NCBI RefSeq assembly: GCF_004345265.1
Contig: NZ_SLUM01000021.1
Location: 1 to 64,000, forward strand
Length of the DNA stretch: 64,000 nucleotides
Reading direction: 5' to 3'
Source of the DNA: Allofournierella massiliensis
GTDB lineage: Bacteria > Bacillota > Clostridia > Oscillospirales > Ruminococcaceae
The position numbers were made by a program, and so were the translations under genes. Shown in pieces: positions 56,303-64,000 of this stretch (positions are counted from its first letter, which is position 1; each line of letters starts with the position of its first letter). The notes under the pieces were generated by a model. It saw only the letters and a list, made by a program, of their open reading frames with translations. It was not told the DNA's origin and did no database searches.

Positions 56303-57157
56303 TCAGAACAGGAACTCGTCCTCCGGGGGCAGCTCCACTTCCTCTTCAAAGATGAACTTCTCCACCGCAAGGCCCACGCCGTCGTGGTTGTTGTCCGCCG
56401 TGACCCAGGTGGCCGCCTGCTTCACCTGCGGCACCGCGTTGCCCATGGCAATGCCCACGCCTGCCAGCCGGATCATGGAAATATCGTTCCAGCCGTCGCC
56501 GCAGGCCATCAGGTTTTCCTCGGTCAGGCCCAGAATGGTCAGCAGCGCCCGCAGGCTCTGGGCCTTTTCCACGCCCAGGGGCATGATCTCCAGAAAATAC
56601 GGCATGCTCTTATAAATGGAGAGCCTGCCCGAAAACTTCTGCTGCATGTGTTCTTCCACCCGGGCGATTTCGTCCGGGTTTTTGCTCAGCAGAATCTTGT
56701 TCACGTCGAAGTCGATGAAGCTGCCCAGATCCTGCACCGGAATGGCCGGCACCCGGCAGGTGAAGCACTCCAGCTGCACATATTCATCCTCGGGGTGCTC
56801 GGTGATCACGCCCTCGGCGTTGTAGCTCATGGCCACCGCACCGGCGGCGCGGGCTTCGTCGCACACGGGCTTCACCAGCTCGGGCGGGAAGGCCTCCTGG
56901 GCCACCACCGCGCCGGTGGCGCAGTCCACAATGCAGCCGCCGTTATAACTTAAAATGTAGCCGCCCAGCTTGTCCAGCTCCAGCTCCCTGGCCAGATACT
57001 GCACGCCCACGGTGGGGCGGCCGCTGGCCAGCACGATGCGCACGCCTGCCTCGGCGGCACGGCGCAGCGCGGCCCGGGTGCGGGGGGTGATTTCCTTTTT
57101 TGTATTGGTGAGGGTGCCGTCCAGATCCAGAGCCAGCACCTTGATGGTATCGTTCAT
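56303..57157 (-). CDS. Cof-type HAD phosphatase (IIB)
   Basis: This 284-residue protein has motif I LALDLDGTLTNTKKE (Asp10, Asp12), motif II VLASGRPT, a C2B cap (about 85-200; PEDEYVQLECFTCRVPAIP) and motif IV ACGDGWNDISMI. The catalytic Lys is in GVEKAQSLRALL. It is a sugar-phosphate or cofactor phosphatase of unknown substrate. The ATG follows CAGGAGATACTGCC, and it is upstream of the ArsC/Spx-like gene in the same operon. It is a paralogue of the Cof-type phosphatase at 53768-54565. Confidence 0.88.
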   Translation of the reverse strand: MNDTIKVLALDLDGTLTNTKKEITPRTRAALRRAAEAGVRIVLASGRPTVGVQYLARELELDKLGGYILSYNGGCIVDCATGAVVAQEAFPPELVKPVCDEARAAGAVAMSYNAEGVITEHPEDEYVQLECFTCRVPAIPVQDLGSFIDFDVNKILLSKNPDEIARVEEHMQQKFSGRLSIYKSMPYFLEIMPLGVEKAQSLRALLTILGLTEENLMACGDGWNDISMIRLAGVGIAMGNAVPQVKQAATWVTADNNHDGVGLAVEKFIFEEEVELPPEDEFLF

Positions 57158-57364
57158 GGCAGTATCTCCTGTTGTTTGGGGCCGCCCGTATGGCGGGAGC
57201 CGGAAAATGTCTCACTTTTCCCATTGTAGCGAAAACGGATGCGCTTGAAAAGCCTTTTTTCCCCATTTTCCGGCCCCCGGTTCCCAAACTTTTGGCCGCC
57301 GGGGGCCGATTTTCTGTGCCATCTGCCCGGGCGGGCAATCCCAAAAATTTTTTGCTCCGGCCCA

Positions 57365-57419
57365 TTGACATTTAACAACTGTTTATCTATAATGAACATG
57401 CAACTGAACAGCCGTTTAT
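57365..57419 (+). promoter_or_regulatory. dsdA promoter with two 13-bp repeats
   Basis: TTGACA (57365-57370), 17-bp spacer, TATAAT (57388-57393). AACAACTGTTTAT (57374-57386, in the spacer) and AACAGCCGTTTAT (57407-57419, downstream) match at 11 of 13 positions and are spaced 33 bp apart, three helical turns. They are candidate paired operators. Confidence 0.7.
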
Positions 57420-57450
57420 TTTTACTGAACAAAGCAAGGAGGAAGTTCCC

Positions 57451-58791
57451 ATGTACGACCCGAACCGCTTTATTGAATCCGATCCCGCCATCCGCCGGGT
57501 GGCCGCGGGAGAACCCACCGTATGGATCAACCCGGACTATCTGCCGGTGGAGGTCACCGACGGTCTGTGCCAGCTGGTGGTGCCGGATTCCGCCATCGAC
57601 GATGCCGAGGCCCGGCTGGCCCGGTTTGCGTCCTTCATCCGCCGCCGCTTCCCGGAGACCGAGCCCACCAACGGCCTGATCGAATCTCCCCTTGCGGACA
57701 TTCCCCGGATGCAGCAGGCGCTGGAAAAGGAATACGGCTGCACCATCCCCGGCCGGCTGATGCTGAAGATGGACAGCCACCTGGCCATTGCCGGTTCGGT
57801 GAAGGCCCGGGGCGGCATCTACGAGGTGCTCAAGCACGCCGAGGATCTGGCCATTGCCGCCGGCAAGCTGACCATGGAGGACGACTACGCCAGACTGGAC
57901 AGCGAGGAAATGCGAGACTTTTTCCGCCAGTACACCGTGCAGGTGGGCTCCACCGGCAACCTGGGCATGTCGATCGGCATCATGAGCGCGGCGCTGGGCT
58001 TCCGGGTAAAGGTGCACATGTCCGCAGACGCCAAGCAGTGGAAGAAGGATCTGCTGCGCAGCCACGGGGTGGAGGTGCTGGAATACAGCGGCGACTACTC
58101 CAAGGCGGTGGCCGAGGGCCGCGCCCTTTCGGACACCGACCCCATGAGCTATTTTGTGGACGATGAAAAATCCGTGGATCTGTTCCTGGGCTACGCGGTG
58201 GCCGCCCGCCGGCTGAAAAAGCAGCTGGACGAGCAGGGCATCGCCGTGGACGAGGCCCATCCGCTGATCGTCTACCTGCCCACCGGTGTGGGCGGCGCGC
58301 CCGGCGGCGTGACCTACGGCCTGAAGCGGCTGTTTAAAAATAATGTACACTGCTTTCTTGTAGAGCCCACCCTCTGCCCCTCGGTGCTGCTGGGCATGGC
58401 CACCAAGCAGTACGAAAAAGCCAACGTGCGCGACTTCGGCCTTTCCGGCCGCACCCACGCCGACGGTCTGGCCTGCGCCTCCCCCTCCAGCTTTGTGACC
58501 CGTGTGCTGGGCAATCTGGCCAGCGGCGATTTCACCGTGACCGATGCAAAGCTGTATGACTATCTGCGCCTGCTGGATTCCAGCGAGGGCAAGCGGATCG
58601 AGCCTTCCAGCTGCGCGGCCTTCGTGGGCCCCTGCCAGCTGCTCACGCTGGAGGACTCCCGCCGCTACTGCGCCGAACAGGGCCTGACCGAAGAGGCGCT
58701 GGCAAACAGCGTGCAGATCGCCTGGGCCACCGGCGGCCGTCTGGTGCCCGCCGAAGTATGGGAGCAGTATCTGGCCACCCATCTGGACTGA
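57451..58791 (+). CDS. dsdA: D-serine ammonia-lyase
   Basis: This 446-residue PLP enzyme (length typical) deaminates D-serine to pyruvate and ammonia, detoxifying or feeding on D-serine. The PLP Lys is in SHLAIAGSVKARGGIYEVL, the phosphate-binding loop in GSTGNLGMSIG, and GVGGAPGGVTYGL is a second Gly loop. The N-terminus NPTVWINPDY is characteristic. The ATG follows AAGGAGGAAGTTCCC. No D-serine transporter or DsdC (LysR) neighbour is seen; the next gene is an XRE-cupin regulator in the same orientation with a 70-bp gap, the best candidate regulator. Confidence 0.95.
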   Translation: MYDPNRFIESDPAIRRVAAGEPTVWINPDYLPVEVTDGLCQLVVPDSAIDDAEARLARFASFIRRRFPETEPTNGLIESPLADIPRMQQALEKEYGCTIPGRLMLKMDSHLAIAGSVKARGGIYEVLKHAEDLAIAAGKLTMEDDYARLDSEEMRDFFRQYTVQVGSTGNLGMSIGIMSAALGFRVKVHMSADAKQWKKDLLRSHGVEVLEYSGDYSKAVAEGRALSDTDPMSYFVDDEKSVDLFLGYAVAARRLKKQLDEQGIAVDEAHPLIVYLPTGVGGAPGGVTYGLKRLFKNNVHCFLVEPTLCPSVLLGMATKQYEKANVRDFGLSGRTHADGLACASPSSFVTRVLGNLASGDFTVTDAKLYDYLRLLDSSEGKRIEPSSCAAFVGPCQLLTLEDSRRYCAEQGLTEEALANSVQIAWATGGRLVPAEVWEQYLATHLD

Positions 58792-58861
58792 TCCGGCTTT
58801 TCCCCCGGGCGGGTTTGTGGTATAATCGGTTCTGTTACCAGCAGAACGGAGGGACTACCAG

Positions 58862-59419
58862 ATGGACGAAGAGCTGAACATTGGGCGGAAGGTGCAGCAG
58901 TTCCGCAAGCAGAGCGGGCTGAGCCTGCGGGAGCTGGCCGCCCGGGTGGAGCTGAGCCCCTCGATGCTCAGCCAGATCGAGAACGACGCGGTGAACCCCT
59001 CCATCAACACCTTAAAGAACATCGCGCAGGCCCTTCATGTGCCGCTGTTCCGCTTTTTCAAGGAGGACGAGCCCCAGCCGGAACGGCTGATCGTGCGCCG
59101 GGGCGAGAACCGGATCATCGGCCACCCGGGCGAAGAGGTGCTTTATAAGCTGCTCACCCCCACGGCGGACTGCTCCATTGAATTCTGCCTGATGGAGATC
59201 CCGCCCCACACCGCCTCCTCGGACATTGACCGGGAGCACACCGGCGAAGAGGTGGCCTATGTGATCAGCGGGCAGGTGGACCTGCACCTGCGGGGCAGCG
59301 TGTACCGGCTTTGCGCCGGCGACTCGGTGCAGATTCCCCCGGCCACGCCCCACCGCTGGGTGAACGATTCCGACGAGGAATTCCGCGCGGTGTTCGCCAT
59401 CACCCCGCCCAGCTTTTAA
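58862..59419 (+). CDS. XRE-cupin transcriptional regulator
   Basis: This 185-residue regulator has an N-terminal HTH_3 domain (about 10-64; FRKQSGLSLRELAARVELSPSMLSQIEN) and a C-terminal cupin_2 domain (about 105-178; EHTGEEVAYVISGQVDLHLRGSVYRLCAGDSVQIPPATPHRW). This architecture is that of PuuR/SutR-type regulators sensing small metabolites or amines. A TATAAT at 58821-58826 lies upstream with a poor -35. It may regulate dsdA just upstream (inference). The ATG follows ACGGAGGGACTACCAG. Confidence 0.9.
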   Translation: MDEELNIGRKVQQFRKQSGLSLRELAARVELSPSMLSQIENDAVNPSINTLKNIAQALHVPLFRFFKEDEPQPERLIVRRGENRIIGHPGEEVLYKLLTPTADCSIEFCLMEIPPHTASSDIDREHTGEEVAYVISGQVDLHLRGSVYRLCAGDSVQIPPATPHRWVNDSDEEFRAVFAITPPSF

Positions 59420-59432
59420 ACACAGAACAAAG

Positions 59433-59480
59433 CCGCCCTCTGCGCCTGCCGGGTTCCGGCGTTTGCGCAAAGGGCGGTTT
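59433..59480 (+). terminator. terminator of the XRE-cupin gene
   Basis: CCGCCCT...TGCGC pairs with GCGCA...AGGGCGG, followed by TTTCTGTTT. Confidence 0.65.
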
Positions 59481-59500
59481 CTGTTTGCAGAAAAAGGCAG

Positions 59501-59538
59501 AAAAAGGCCCCGTTCCCAGTTTGGGAACGGGGCCTTTG
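59501..59538 (-). terminator. nagA terminator
   Basis: A 16-bp perfect stem AAAGGCCCCGTTCCCA / TGGGAACGGGGCCTTT with loop GTT, U-rich on the minus strand. Confidence 0.85.
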
Positions 59539-59550
59539 TGTTCGCAGAAA

Positions 59551-60681
59551 TTACTGCTTTACGCCGCCGATGAAGATGGTCTCGGGCTGCAGGGTCTCCT
59601 TGTTCAGGATCAGCACGTCGGCGCGCTTGCCGGTGGTGATGCTGCCGATCTCGTCGAACAGGCCAACCGCCTTGGAGGGGTTGATGGTGGCAGCCTTCAG
59701 AGCGGTCTCCAGAGGTACGCCGAACTTCACAGCGCGGCGGAAGCACTCGGCCAGGCAGGTGGCGCTGCCCGCGATGGTGCCGTCCTCCAGGGTGGCCTTG
59801 CCGTCGGTCATGAATACCTTCTGGCCGCCCAGGCTGTACTCGCCGTTGGGCATGCCGGCAGCACGCATGCTGTCGCTGATCAGGCAGACGCGGTCGTTGC
59901 CGAACATGGCAAAGACGGCGCGCACCACAGCGGGATGCAGATGGATGCCGTCGCTGATGATCTCCACATGGGCAGCGTCATCGGCAGCAGCGCCCACAAC
60001 GCCGGGAGCGCGGTGGGTGAAGGCGGGCATGGCGTTGAACAGGTGGGTGGTATGGGTAGCGCCGTTGGCGAAGCCGGCCTTGGCCTCGTCGTAGGTGGCG
60101 CAGGTGTGGGCGATGGAAACGGTGCACAGCTTGCTGGCCTTGCGGATGAAGTACAGCGCGCCGGGCAGCTCGGGGGCCACGTCGATCAGGCGGATGTTCT
60201 TGCCGGACTTCTCATACAGGCGCTGGAACATGTCGAAATCGGGGTCGACGATGTACTTCTCGGCCTGGGCGCCCTTCTTGGCCTTGTTGAAGAAGGGGCC
60301 TTCCATGTTCACGCCGCGCAGCACGGCGCCTTCGCCGTCCTGATGGAAGCGGGGCTTGGCAGCCTCGAATACACCCGTCAGGATCTCCTCGTCAAAGGCC
60401 ATGGTGGTGCCCATGAAGGTGGTAACGCCCTGGCTGCCCTCGTAGCGGCTGATCTTCACCACGTCCTCGGTGGTGGCGTCGCAGAAGTCGCTGCCGGCAG
60501 CGCCGTGGATGTGGATGTCCACGAAGCCGGGGGTAACGTACTTGCCGGTGGCGTCGATGACCTCGTCGCCCTCCAGAGTGCCGGCGGGAGCAATCTCAAC
60601 GATGCGGTCGCCCTCCAGCTTGATGTCGGCCTGCATGAAGCGGCCCTGATCGGTGAAAATATGACCATTCTTGATAATCAT
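59551..60681 (-). CDS. nagA: N-acetylglucosamine-6-phosphate deacetylase
   Basis: This 376-residue amidohydrolase converts GlcNAc-6-P to glucosamine-6-P for amino-sugar catabolism and wall recycling. The metal ligands are HIHGAAGSDF (His), the Glu in VNMEGPFFNKAKKGAQ, the His in IAHTCATYDEA, HLFNAMPAFTHR, and the catalytic Asp in LISDSMRAAGMPNGEY. Length fits (about 380). The ATG follows GGAGAGGTTTTCCT. It is monocistronic with its own promoter and terminator; nagB is not nearby. Confidence 0.94.
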   Translation of the reverse strand: MIIKNGHIFTDQGRFMQADIKLEGDRIVEIAPAGTLEGDEVIDATGKYVTPGFVDIHIHGAAGSDFCDATTEDVVKISRYEGSQGVTTFMGTTMAFDEEILTGVFEAAKPRFHQDGEGAVLRGVNMEGPFFNKAKKGAQAEKYIVDPDFDMFQRLYEKSGKNIRLIDVAPELPGALYFIRKASKLCTVSIAHTCATYDEAKAGFANGATHTTHLFNAMPAFTHRAPGVVGAAADDAAHVEIISDGIHLHPAVVRAVFAMFGNDRVCLISDSMRAAGMPNGEYSLGGQKVFMTDGKATLEDGTIAGSATCLAECFRRAVKFGVPLETALKAATINPSKAVGLFDEIGSITTGKRADVLILNKETLQPETIFIGGVKQ

Positions 60682-60794
60682 AGGAAAACCTCTCCTTCCT
60701 GATGGAAAAAATCCGTTCGGCAGCGGGGCAGCGCGCCCCGGCCCGGTGGCACGGCAATGCCTTTTTTGGCAGACCGCACCTGCTTTCTAGCCCC

Positions 60795-60823
60795 ATTATA
60801 ACGCACCCGCCGGGCCGGAACAA
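60795..60823 (-). promoter_or_regulatory. nagA promoter
   Basis: TTGTTC (60818-60823), 17-bp spacer, TATAAT (60795-60800), with a leader of about 110 nt. No clear operator was recognised in 60682-60794. Confidence 0.65.
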
Positions 60824-60915
60824 TCGGCAGCGCACAAAATACGCGATTGTGCAAATTTAACAATAAAAACACCCAAGGCCGGGGCCAAACTGGCTTGTTT
60901 CCATGGGAGGGGCAA

Positions 60916-60958
60916 AACAAAAAATCCCCCGAAGCGGAACGCCCGCTTTGGGGGATTT
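60916..60958 (-). terminator. terminator of the exporter-like gene
   Basis: AAATCCCCCGAAGCGG / CCGCTTTGGGGGATTT (one mismatch), U-rich on the minus strand. Confidence 0.85.
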
Positions 60959-60968
60959 CTGATTCTTG

Positions 60969-61838
60969 TTACAGGCCGAAGAGCTGCAGCGCCATGCCGG
61001 TGACGGCGCCCGCGGCCCAGAGCAGGCCGGTGATGAACAGGTTCTGCTTCCAGCTGCGGTTTGCCTTCCACAGCACCACAAGGCCCACGCCCGCGCCGCT
61101 GCACAGGCCGGCCACCGCCGCGCCGAAGCTGATGGAGCCGCCCAGATACAGCTGGGTGAGCAGCACGCTGGCCGCGCAGTTGGGCACAAGGCCGATGAGG
61201 GCCGCGAAGATGGGCTGGAACACGCCCAGATCGGCCAGAAAGGCGGTGAACACCTGCTCGCCCACCAGCTCCATGGCAAGGCCGATCACGAAGCTGAAGC
61301 CCACGATGTACAAAAAGATGGTAAAGGTGTGCCACAGAGCCGACACAAAAATGCTCTGGCGCGCGGCGTGGTGCTCGTGGCAGTCCACCTCGTCGGCGTG
61401 GCCGGTGTAGCCGCCCCGCAGCGAGGCGGGCACAAGGCGCACCAGCACCACATCCAGCACAAGGCCGGCCAGCAGGGCCACGGCGATTTTCACGCCGATG
61501 AGCAGCACCAGCCGGGGCCACTGGTTCGGCACCGCCAGCAGCATGGGAATGGCCTCGTCGCTGGTGGCAAGGAACACCGCCAGCAGGGTGCCCAGGCTGA
61601 TGACCCGGCTGCCGTAGAAGTTGGCGGCCATGGCGGAAAAGCCGCACTGGGGCACGCAGCCCAGCACCGCGCCGGGCACAAAGCCCCAGTGGCCGCCGCC
61701 CTCCAGCGCCTTTTCGATGCGGCTGCCGTGGAACCGCTCGATGTATTCGATCAAAAGATATGCAAGATACAAAAAGGGCAGCATGGGAATGCTGTCGTGG
61801 ACGGCATGTTCTGCAACATGCAGCAGTTCGTGCATCAT
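60969..61838 (-). CDS. putative 10-TM heavy-metal/manganese exporter-like permease
   Basis: This 289-residue polytopic membrane protein has an N-terminal HELLHVAEHAVHDSIPMLPFLYLAYLLIEYIE that matches the ArsP_2 / putative 10-TM exporter pattern as I recall it. It has GAVLGCVPQCGFSAMAANFYGSR as a conserved Cys-containing block and a His/Asp-rich cytoplasmic loop (about 180-195; HADEVDCHEHHAA), which could bind metal. A second half-repeat (VFQPIFAALIGLVPNCAASVLLTQLYLGG) mirrors the first, suggesting an internal duplication. The start at 61836-61838 has GGAGAGAG six bases upstream. The ion is not readable; related proteins are annotated as Mn or As transporters. Confidence 0.78.
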   Translation of the reverse strand: MMHELLHVAEHAVHDSIPMLPFLYLAYLLIEYIERFHGSRIEKALEGGGHWGFVPGAVLGCVPQCGFSAMAANFYGSRVISLGTLLAVFLATSDEAIPMLLAVPNQWPRLVLLIGVKIAVALLAGLVLDVVLVRLVPASLRGGYTGHADEVDCHEHHAARQSIFVSALWHTFTIFLYIVGFSFVIGLAMELVGEQVFTAFLADLGVFQPIFAALIGLVPNCAASVLLTQLYLGGSISFGAAVAGLCSGAGVGLVVLWKANRSWKQNLFITGLLWAAGAVTGMALQLFGL

Positions 61839-61861
61839 AAAAAACTCTCTCCTTCCCCATC

Positions 61862-61933
61862 CGCCGCCCCGAAAGCGCCTTTGCGCCGGGCGGCAGCATG
61901 GACTAGTATAGCCGCATTTTGCCCCCGGCACAA
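61862..61933 (-). promoter_or_regulatory. promoter and leader hairpin of the exporter-like gene
   Basis: TTGTGC (61928-61933), 17-bp spacer, TATACT (61905-61910). The leader contains a strong hairpin, GCCGCCC...GGGCGGC with inner GGCGC/GCGCC (61862-61894), lying about 25 bases upstream of the start codon; it could control translation. Confidence 0.6.
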
Positions 61934-61999
61934 TGCCCCCCCGCCCCATTCCGGGGGCGGTTTTTCCGCTTTTTGAAAAATTTTTGCAACAAATCAAAG

Positions 62000-62030
62000 A
62001 CCCGGCCCCTGTTGAAAGGGGCCGGGCCTT
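62000..62030 (-). terminator. terminator of the 95-aa gene
   Basis: ACCCGGCCCC / GGGGCCGGGC with a TGTTGAAA loop; the minus strand then reads TCTTTGATTTG, a weak U tract. Confidence 0.6.
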
Positions 62031-62035
62031 CCGGT

Positions 62036-62323
62036 TCATTTTTCATGCGTGGCAGGCAGCTTTTCCGGCTTCGACTCCTGCTCAGGCTCCGGCTGCGGCT
62101 CAGTCAGGTCCTTGGGCCGGGTGTTCCACCGGATCTCTTCCAGCAGATCCACGATCTCACCCACTCCATAGATCAGCCCGCTGGTAAACGCCGTGGCGAA
62201 AAAAATCAGCACCGAAAGCATCAGATTCATGTTGGCCATCATGATCACCACCAACAGCACACCGCACCCCGCGTTCACCAGCGCGTAATCCTTCAGATAC
62301 TCCGCCACCTTGTTTCTTTTCAT
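62036..62323 (-). CDS. small two-helix membrane protein of unknown function (95 aa)
   Basis: I do not recognise this family. It has a basic N-terminus (MKRNKVAEYLKD), then two hydrophobic segments (about 14-30 and 34-52; VNAGCGVLLVVIMMANM and LMLSVLIFFATAFTSGLIYG). A cytoplasmic-looking acidic/Pro-rich tail follows (about 65-95, with EPQPEPEQESKPEK). The ATG follows AGGAGGCGGCAGAG. It is monocistronic, between the exporter-like gene and the CCA-adding enzyme. Codon use is as for neighbours. Function unknown. Confidence 0.7.
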   Translation of the reverse strand: MKRNKVAEYLKDYALVNAGCGVLLVVIMMANMNLMLSVLIFFATAFTSGLIYGVGEIVDLLEEIRWNTRPKDLTEPQPEPEQESKPEKLPATHEK

Positions 62324-62426
62324 CTCTGCCGCCTCCTTTGCCAGAATCCGTCTGTTAATTTTATGCTATTGCGCAGAAAGGGAATTGTCAACCGGTTCCG
62401 GAACTTTCAGGGGCCGCACACAGAAA

Positions 62427-62453
62427 ACCGGCAGGCCGCGGGGGCCTGCCGGT
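62427..62453 (-). terminator. terminator of the CCA-adding gene
   Basis: A perfect stem ACCGGCAGGCC / GGCCTGCCGGT, then TTTTCTG on the minus strand. Confidence 0.65.
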
Positions 62454-62473
62454 GCTTCGATGGATTGAAAGGG

Positions 62474-64000
62474 TTACTCCTGCCACTCCCGGGCCTTGGC
62501 CAGCAGGGCCTCGCGGGTGTTTTCCACCCGGCCCTCCACCACCTCGTGGAGCAGCCAGTCCAGCATGTTGCTCATGCTGGGGCCGGGCTTGGCCAGCCCG
62601 GCGGTGAGCAGGTTGCCGCCGGTGATGGCCAGCTGGTCGGTGGCGTAGCAGCCCGCGTTTTTGATGGTATCGCTCAGGGTCTTTTCAAAGGCCTTCAGAT
62701 TTTCGCCCTTGGCATGGTGGGAGGAAACGTCCGCCCACCAGATGTGCACCAGGCTGTTCACCTGCCGGGGGCCCAGCAACTGCAGCCAGCGGCGCACGCT
62801 CACCTCGCCGGTGGCGGGGCGGATGCCGTGGAAGCGGATCAGCTGGCACACGGTCTCCCGGCTGTTCCGGTCCACCTTCAGCCGGCGCAGGATGCAGTCC
62901 GCCAGCTGGGCGCTCACCTCGGCGTGGCCCTCAAAGGTGCTGTCGCCCTCCTTCAGGGTCTCCCGGCACCAGGGCTTGCCGATGTCCCGCAGAAGCATGG
63001 CCCAGCGCACCTCGGGGATGTCCGGCGCGTAGGCCAGCGTATCCGCCGCGTGCTGCCACAGGTTCTGCTCCTCGCCGCCCCGCTTCTGGGTGAAGGTGAG
63101 GGCGGGCTCGATCTCCGGCATCACATAGGCCAGAATATCGCCGTTTTCCGCCGCCACCCGGTGGGCCGCCTTGCCGCAGAGAAGCCGGGTCATCTCCCGG
63201 GCCATCCGCTCGCCGCTCACCCAGCGCAGCATCTGCTTTTTGCTGTTGGCCGCGGCCATGGTCTCGGGTTCAACGGCAAAATCCAGCACCGAGGCAAACC
63301 GCAGCAGCCGCAGAATGCGCAGCGCGTCCTCGCCAAAGCGCTGGGCCGGGTCGCCCACGCAGCGCAGCACGCCGCTCTTCAGATCGCCCTGCCCGCCGAA
63401 GGGGTCGATCACGGTGCCGTCCGGCCCCATGGCCATGGCGTTGATGGTGAAATCCCGCCGGGCCAGATCCTCCTCCAGACTGCTCACAAAGGTGACCTCC
63501 TCCGGGCGGCGGTGATCCTCATAATCCCCTTCCGCCCGGTAGGTGGTGATTTCGTAGGTCTCGTTGCCCGCCAGCACGGTCACGGTGCCGTGCCTGATGC
63601 CGGTCTCCAGTACCTTATATGTACCGGCAAAGCACTCCTTCACCTGATCCGGCCGGGCGCTGGTGCACAGATCCCAGTCCTTGGGATCCTTGCCCAGCAG
63701 GCTGTCGCGCACGCAGCCGCCCACGGCCCATGCCTCGAAGCCCTGCTCGTTCAGCGCGCCGATCAGCTTTGCCGCCATGGGGGGCATCACCGGCAGCTCG
63801 ATCTGCCGCTCCCAGGCAAGGCGCTCCACCAGCGCCACGTCCGCCGGGCAGAAGTTGTAGTCCTTCATTTCGGCGGGGGCCACCCAGCGGGCCTCCTCGT
63901 GCACCCGCACCTCCATCTCGCCGCCGGTCACCCGGCCGTTGAAGAAGGTGAAGTGGATGTCCTTATCCGGGTAGGAGTAATCCAGCGAAGCATAAGCGGG
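62474..64000 (-). CDS. Nudix (MutT-like) C-terminal part fused to CCA-adding tRNA nucleotidyltransferase (5' end outside window)
   Basis: The frame is open from the right edge to 62474 (at least 508 residues). The first ~50 residues (SYPDKDIHFTFFNGRV ... EEARWVAPAEMKDYNFCPAD) look like the end of a MutT-type Nudix domain, the Nudix box itself being outside the window. After a short linker the class II nucleotidyltransferase begins. It shows FEAWAVGGCVRDSLLGKDPKDWDLCTSA, with the catalytic Asp pair, then ITTYRAEGDYEDHR, RRDFTINAMAMGP and RILRLLRFAS. It adds or repairs the 3' CCA of tRNA. The HD-like region reads MLLRDIGKP, with Arg where the HD His is expected, so a phosphohydrolase site is probably lost. 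Whether the product is one fused protein or has an internal start, for example the GTG at 63931 or a Met further in, is open. Confidence 0.85.
   Translation of the reverse strand, partial: PAYASLDYSYPDKDIHFTFFNGRVTGGEMEVRVHEEARWVAPAEMKDYNFCPADVALVERLAWERQIELPVMPPMAAKLIGALNEQGFEAWAVGGCVRDSLLGKDPKDWDLCTSARPDQVKECFAGTYKVLETGIRHGTVTVLAGNETYEITTYRAEGDYEDHRRPEEVTFVSSLEEDLARRDFTINAMAMGPDGTVIDPFGGQGDLKSGVLRCVGDPAQRFGEDALRILRLLRFASVLDFAVEPETMAAANSKKQMLRWVSGERMAREMTRLLCGKAAHRVAAENGDILAYVMPEIEPALTFTQKRGGEEQNLWQHAADTLAYAPDIPEVRWAMLLRDIGKPWCRETLKEGDSTFEGHAEVSAQLADCILRRLKVDRNSRETVCQLIRFHGIRPATGEVSVRRWLQLLGPRQVNSLVHIWWADVSSHHAKGENLKAFEKTLSDTIKNAGCYATDQLAITGGNLLTAGLAKPGPSMSNMLDWLLHEVVEGRVENTREALLAKAREWQE

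Overview
The window looks like chromosome of a high-GC, anaerobic, gut-type Firmicute of the Oscillospiraceae (Faecalibacterium / Gemmiger / Subdoligranulum-like). The clues are: high GC with strong G/C at third codon positions; TTGACA / TATAAT promoters and GGAGG ribosome sites; a short-form HisG with HisZ; rubrerythrin; the GGGtGRT protein with its NifU-like partner; a GlpP antiterminator; a CIRCE box; and BlaI / M56 genes. The family assignment is inference. No complete rRNA or tRNA gene, CRISPR array or intact prophage was seen.

Layout. 1-215: tandem promoters and leader of an rRNA operon that runs off the left edge. 263-9184: a HAD phosphatase, then a complete histidine operon on the minus strand (hisZ-G-D-C-B-H-A-F-IE and a PHP-type histidinol phosphatase). 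9.3-13.1 kb: rubrerythrin, a transposase remnant beside a 174-bp miniature element, the GGGtGRT pair and a small unknown protein. 13.4-21.5 kb: SDR, MFS carrier, hisS, TraX-like protein and class I ribonucleotide reductase. 21.6-31.4 kb: a GH3 lipoprotein with a small repeat lipoprotein, then a glycerol-3-phosphate operon whose leader carries a terminator, divergent from glpP. 31.4-37 kb: Hsp20 under CIRCE, PadR/DUF2812 and four XRE regulators. 37-42.2 kb: icd, aminotransferase, CDF transporter, DUF896, a rod-shaped non-coding RNA candidate (6S-like) and queH. 42.5-49.4 kb: an isolated phage-type replication gene and a BlaI regulator with two tandem M56 sensor proteases. 49.5-53.2 kb: an XpaC-TelA-LemA-TPM envelope-stress-type operon with a tandem 83-nt structured leader and an internal miniature element. 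53.3-64 kb: housekeeping and catabolic genes (deoxyinosine glycosylase, HAD phosphatases, AzlCD, dsdA, nagA, a heavy-metal exporter-like permease) and, at the right edge, a Nudix domain fused in frame to a CCA-adding enzyme.

The most unusual items are: (1) the tandem M56 proteases, which share a near-identical ~340-residue sensor core but carry different modular ectodomains; (2) the duplicated structured leader upstream of the XpaC/TelA operon; (3) the ~190-nt rod-like RNA at 41.2-41.4 kb; (4) the miniature inverted-repeat element family; (5) the Nudix-CCA fusion; and (6) the GlpP-type attenuator. All coordinates were read by eye from the sequence. Every family assignment rests on recognised motifs and length, and no database search was run.
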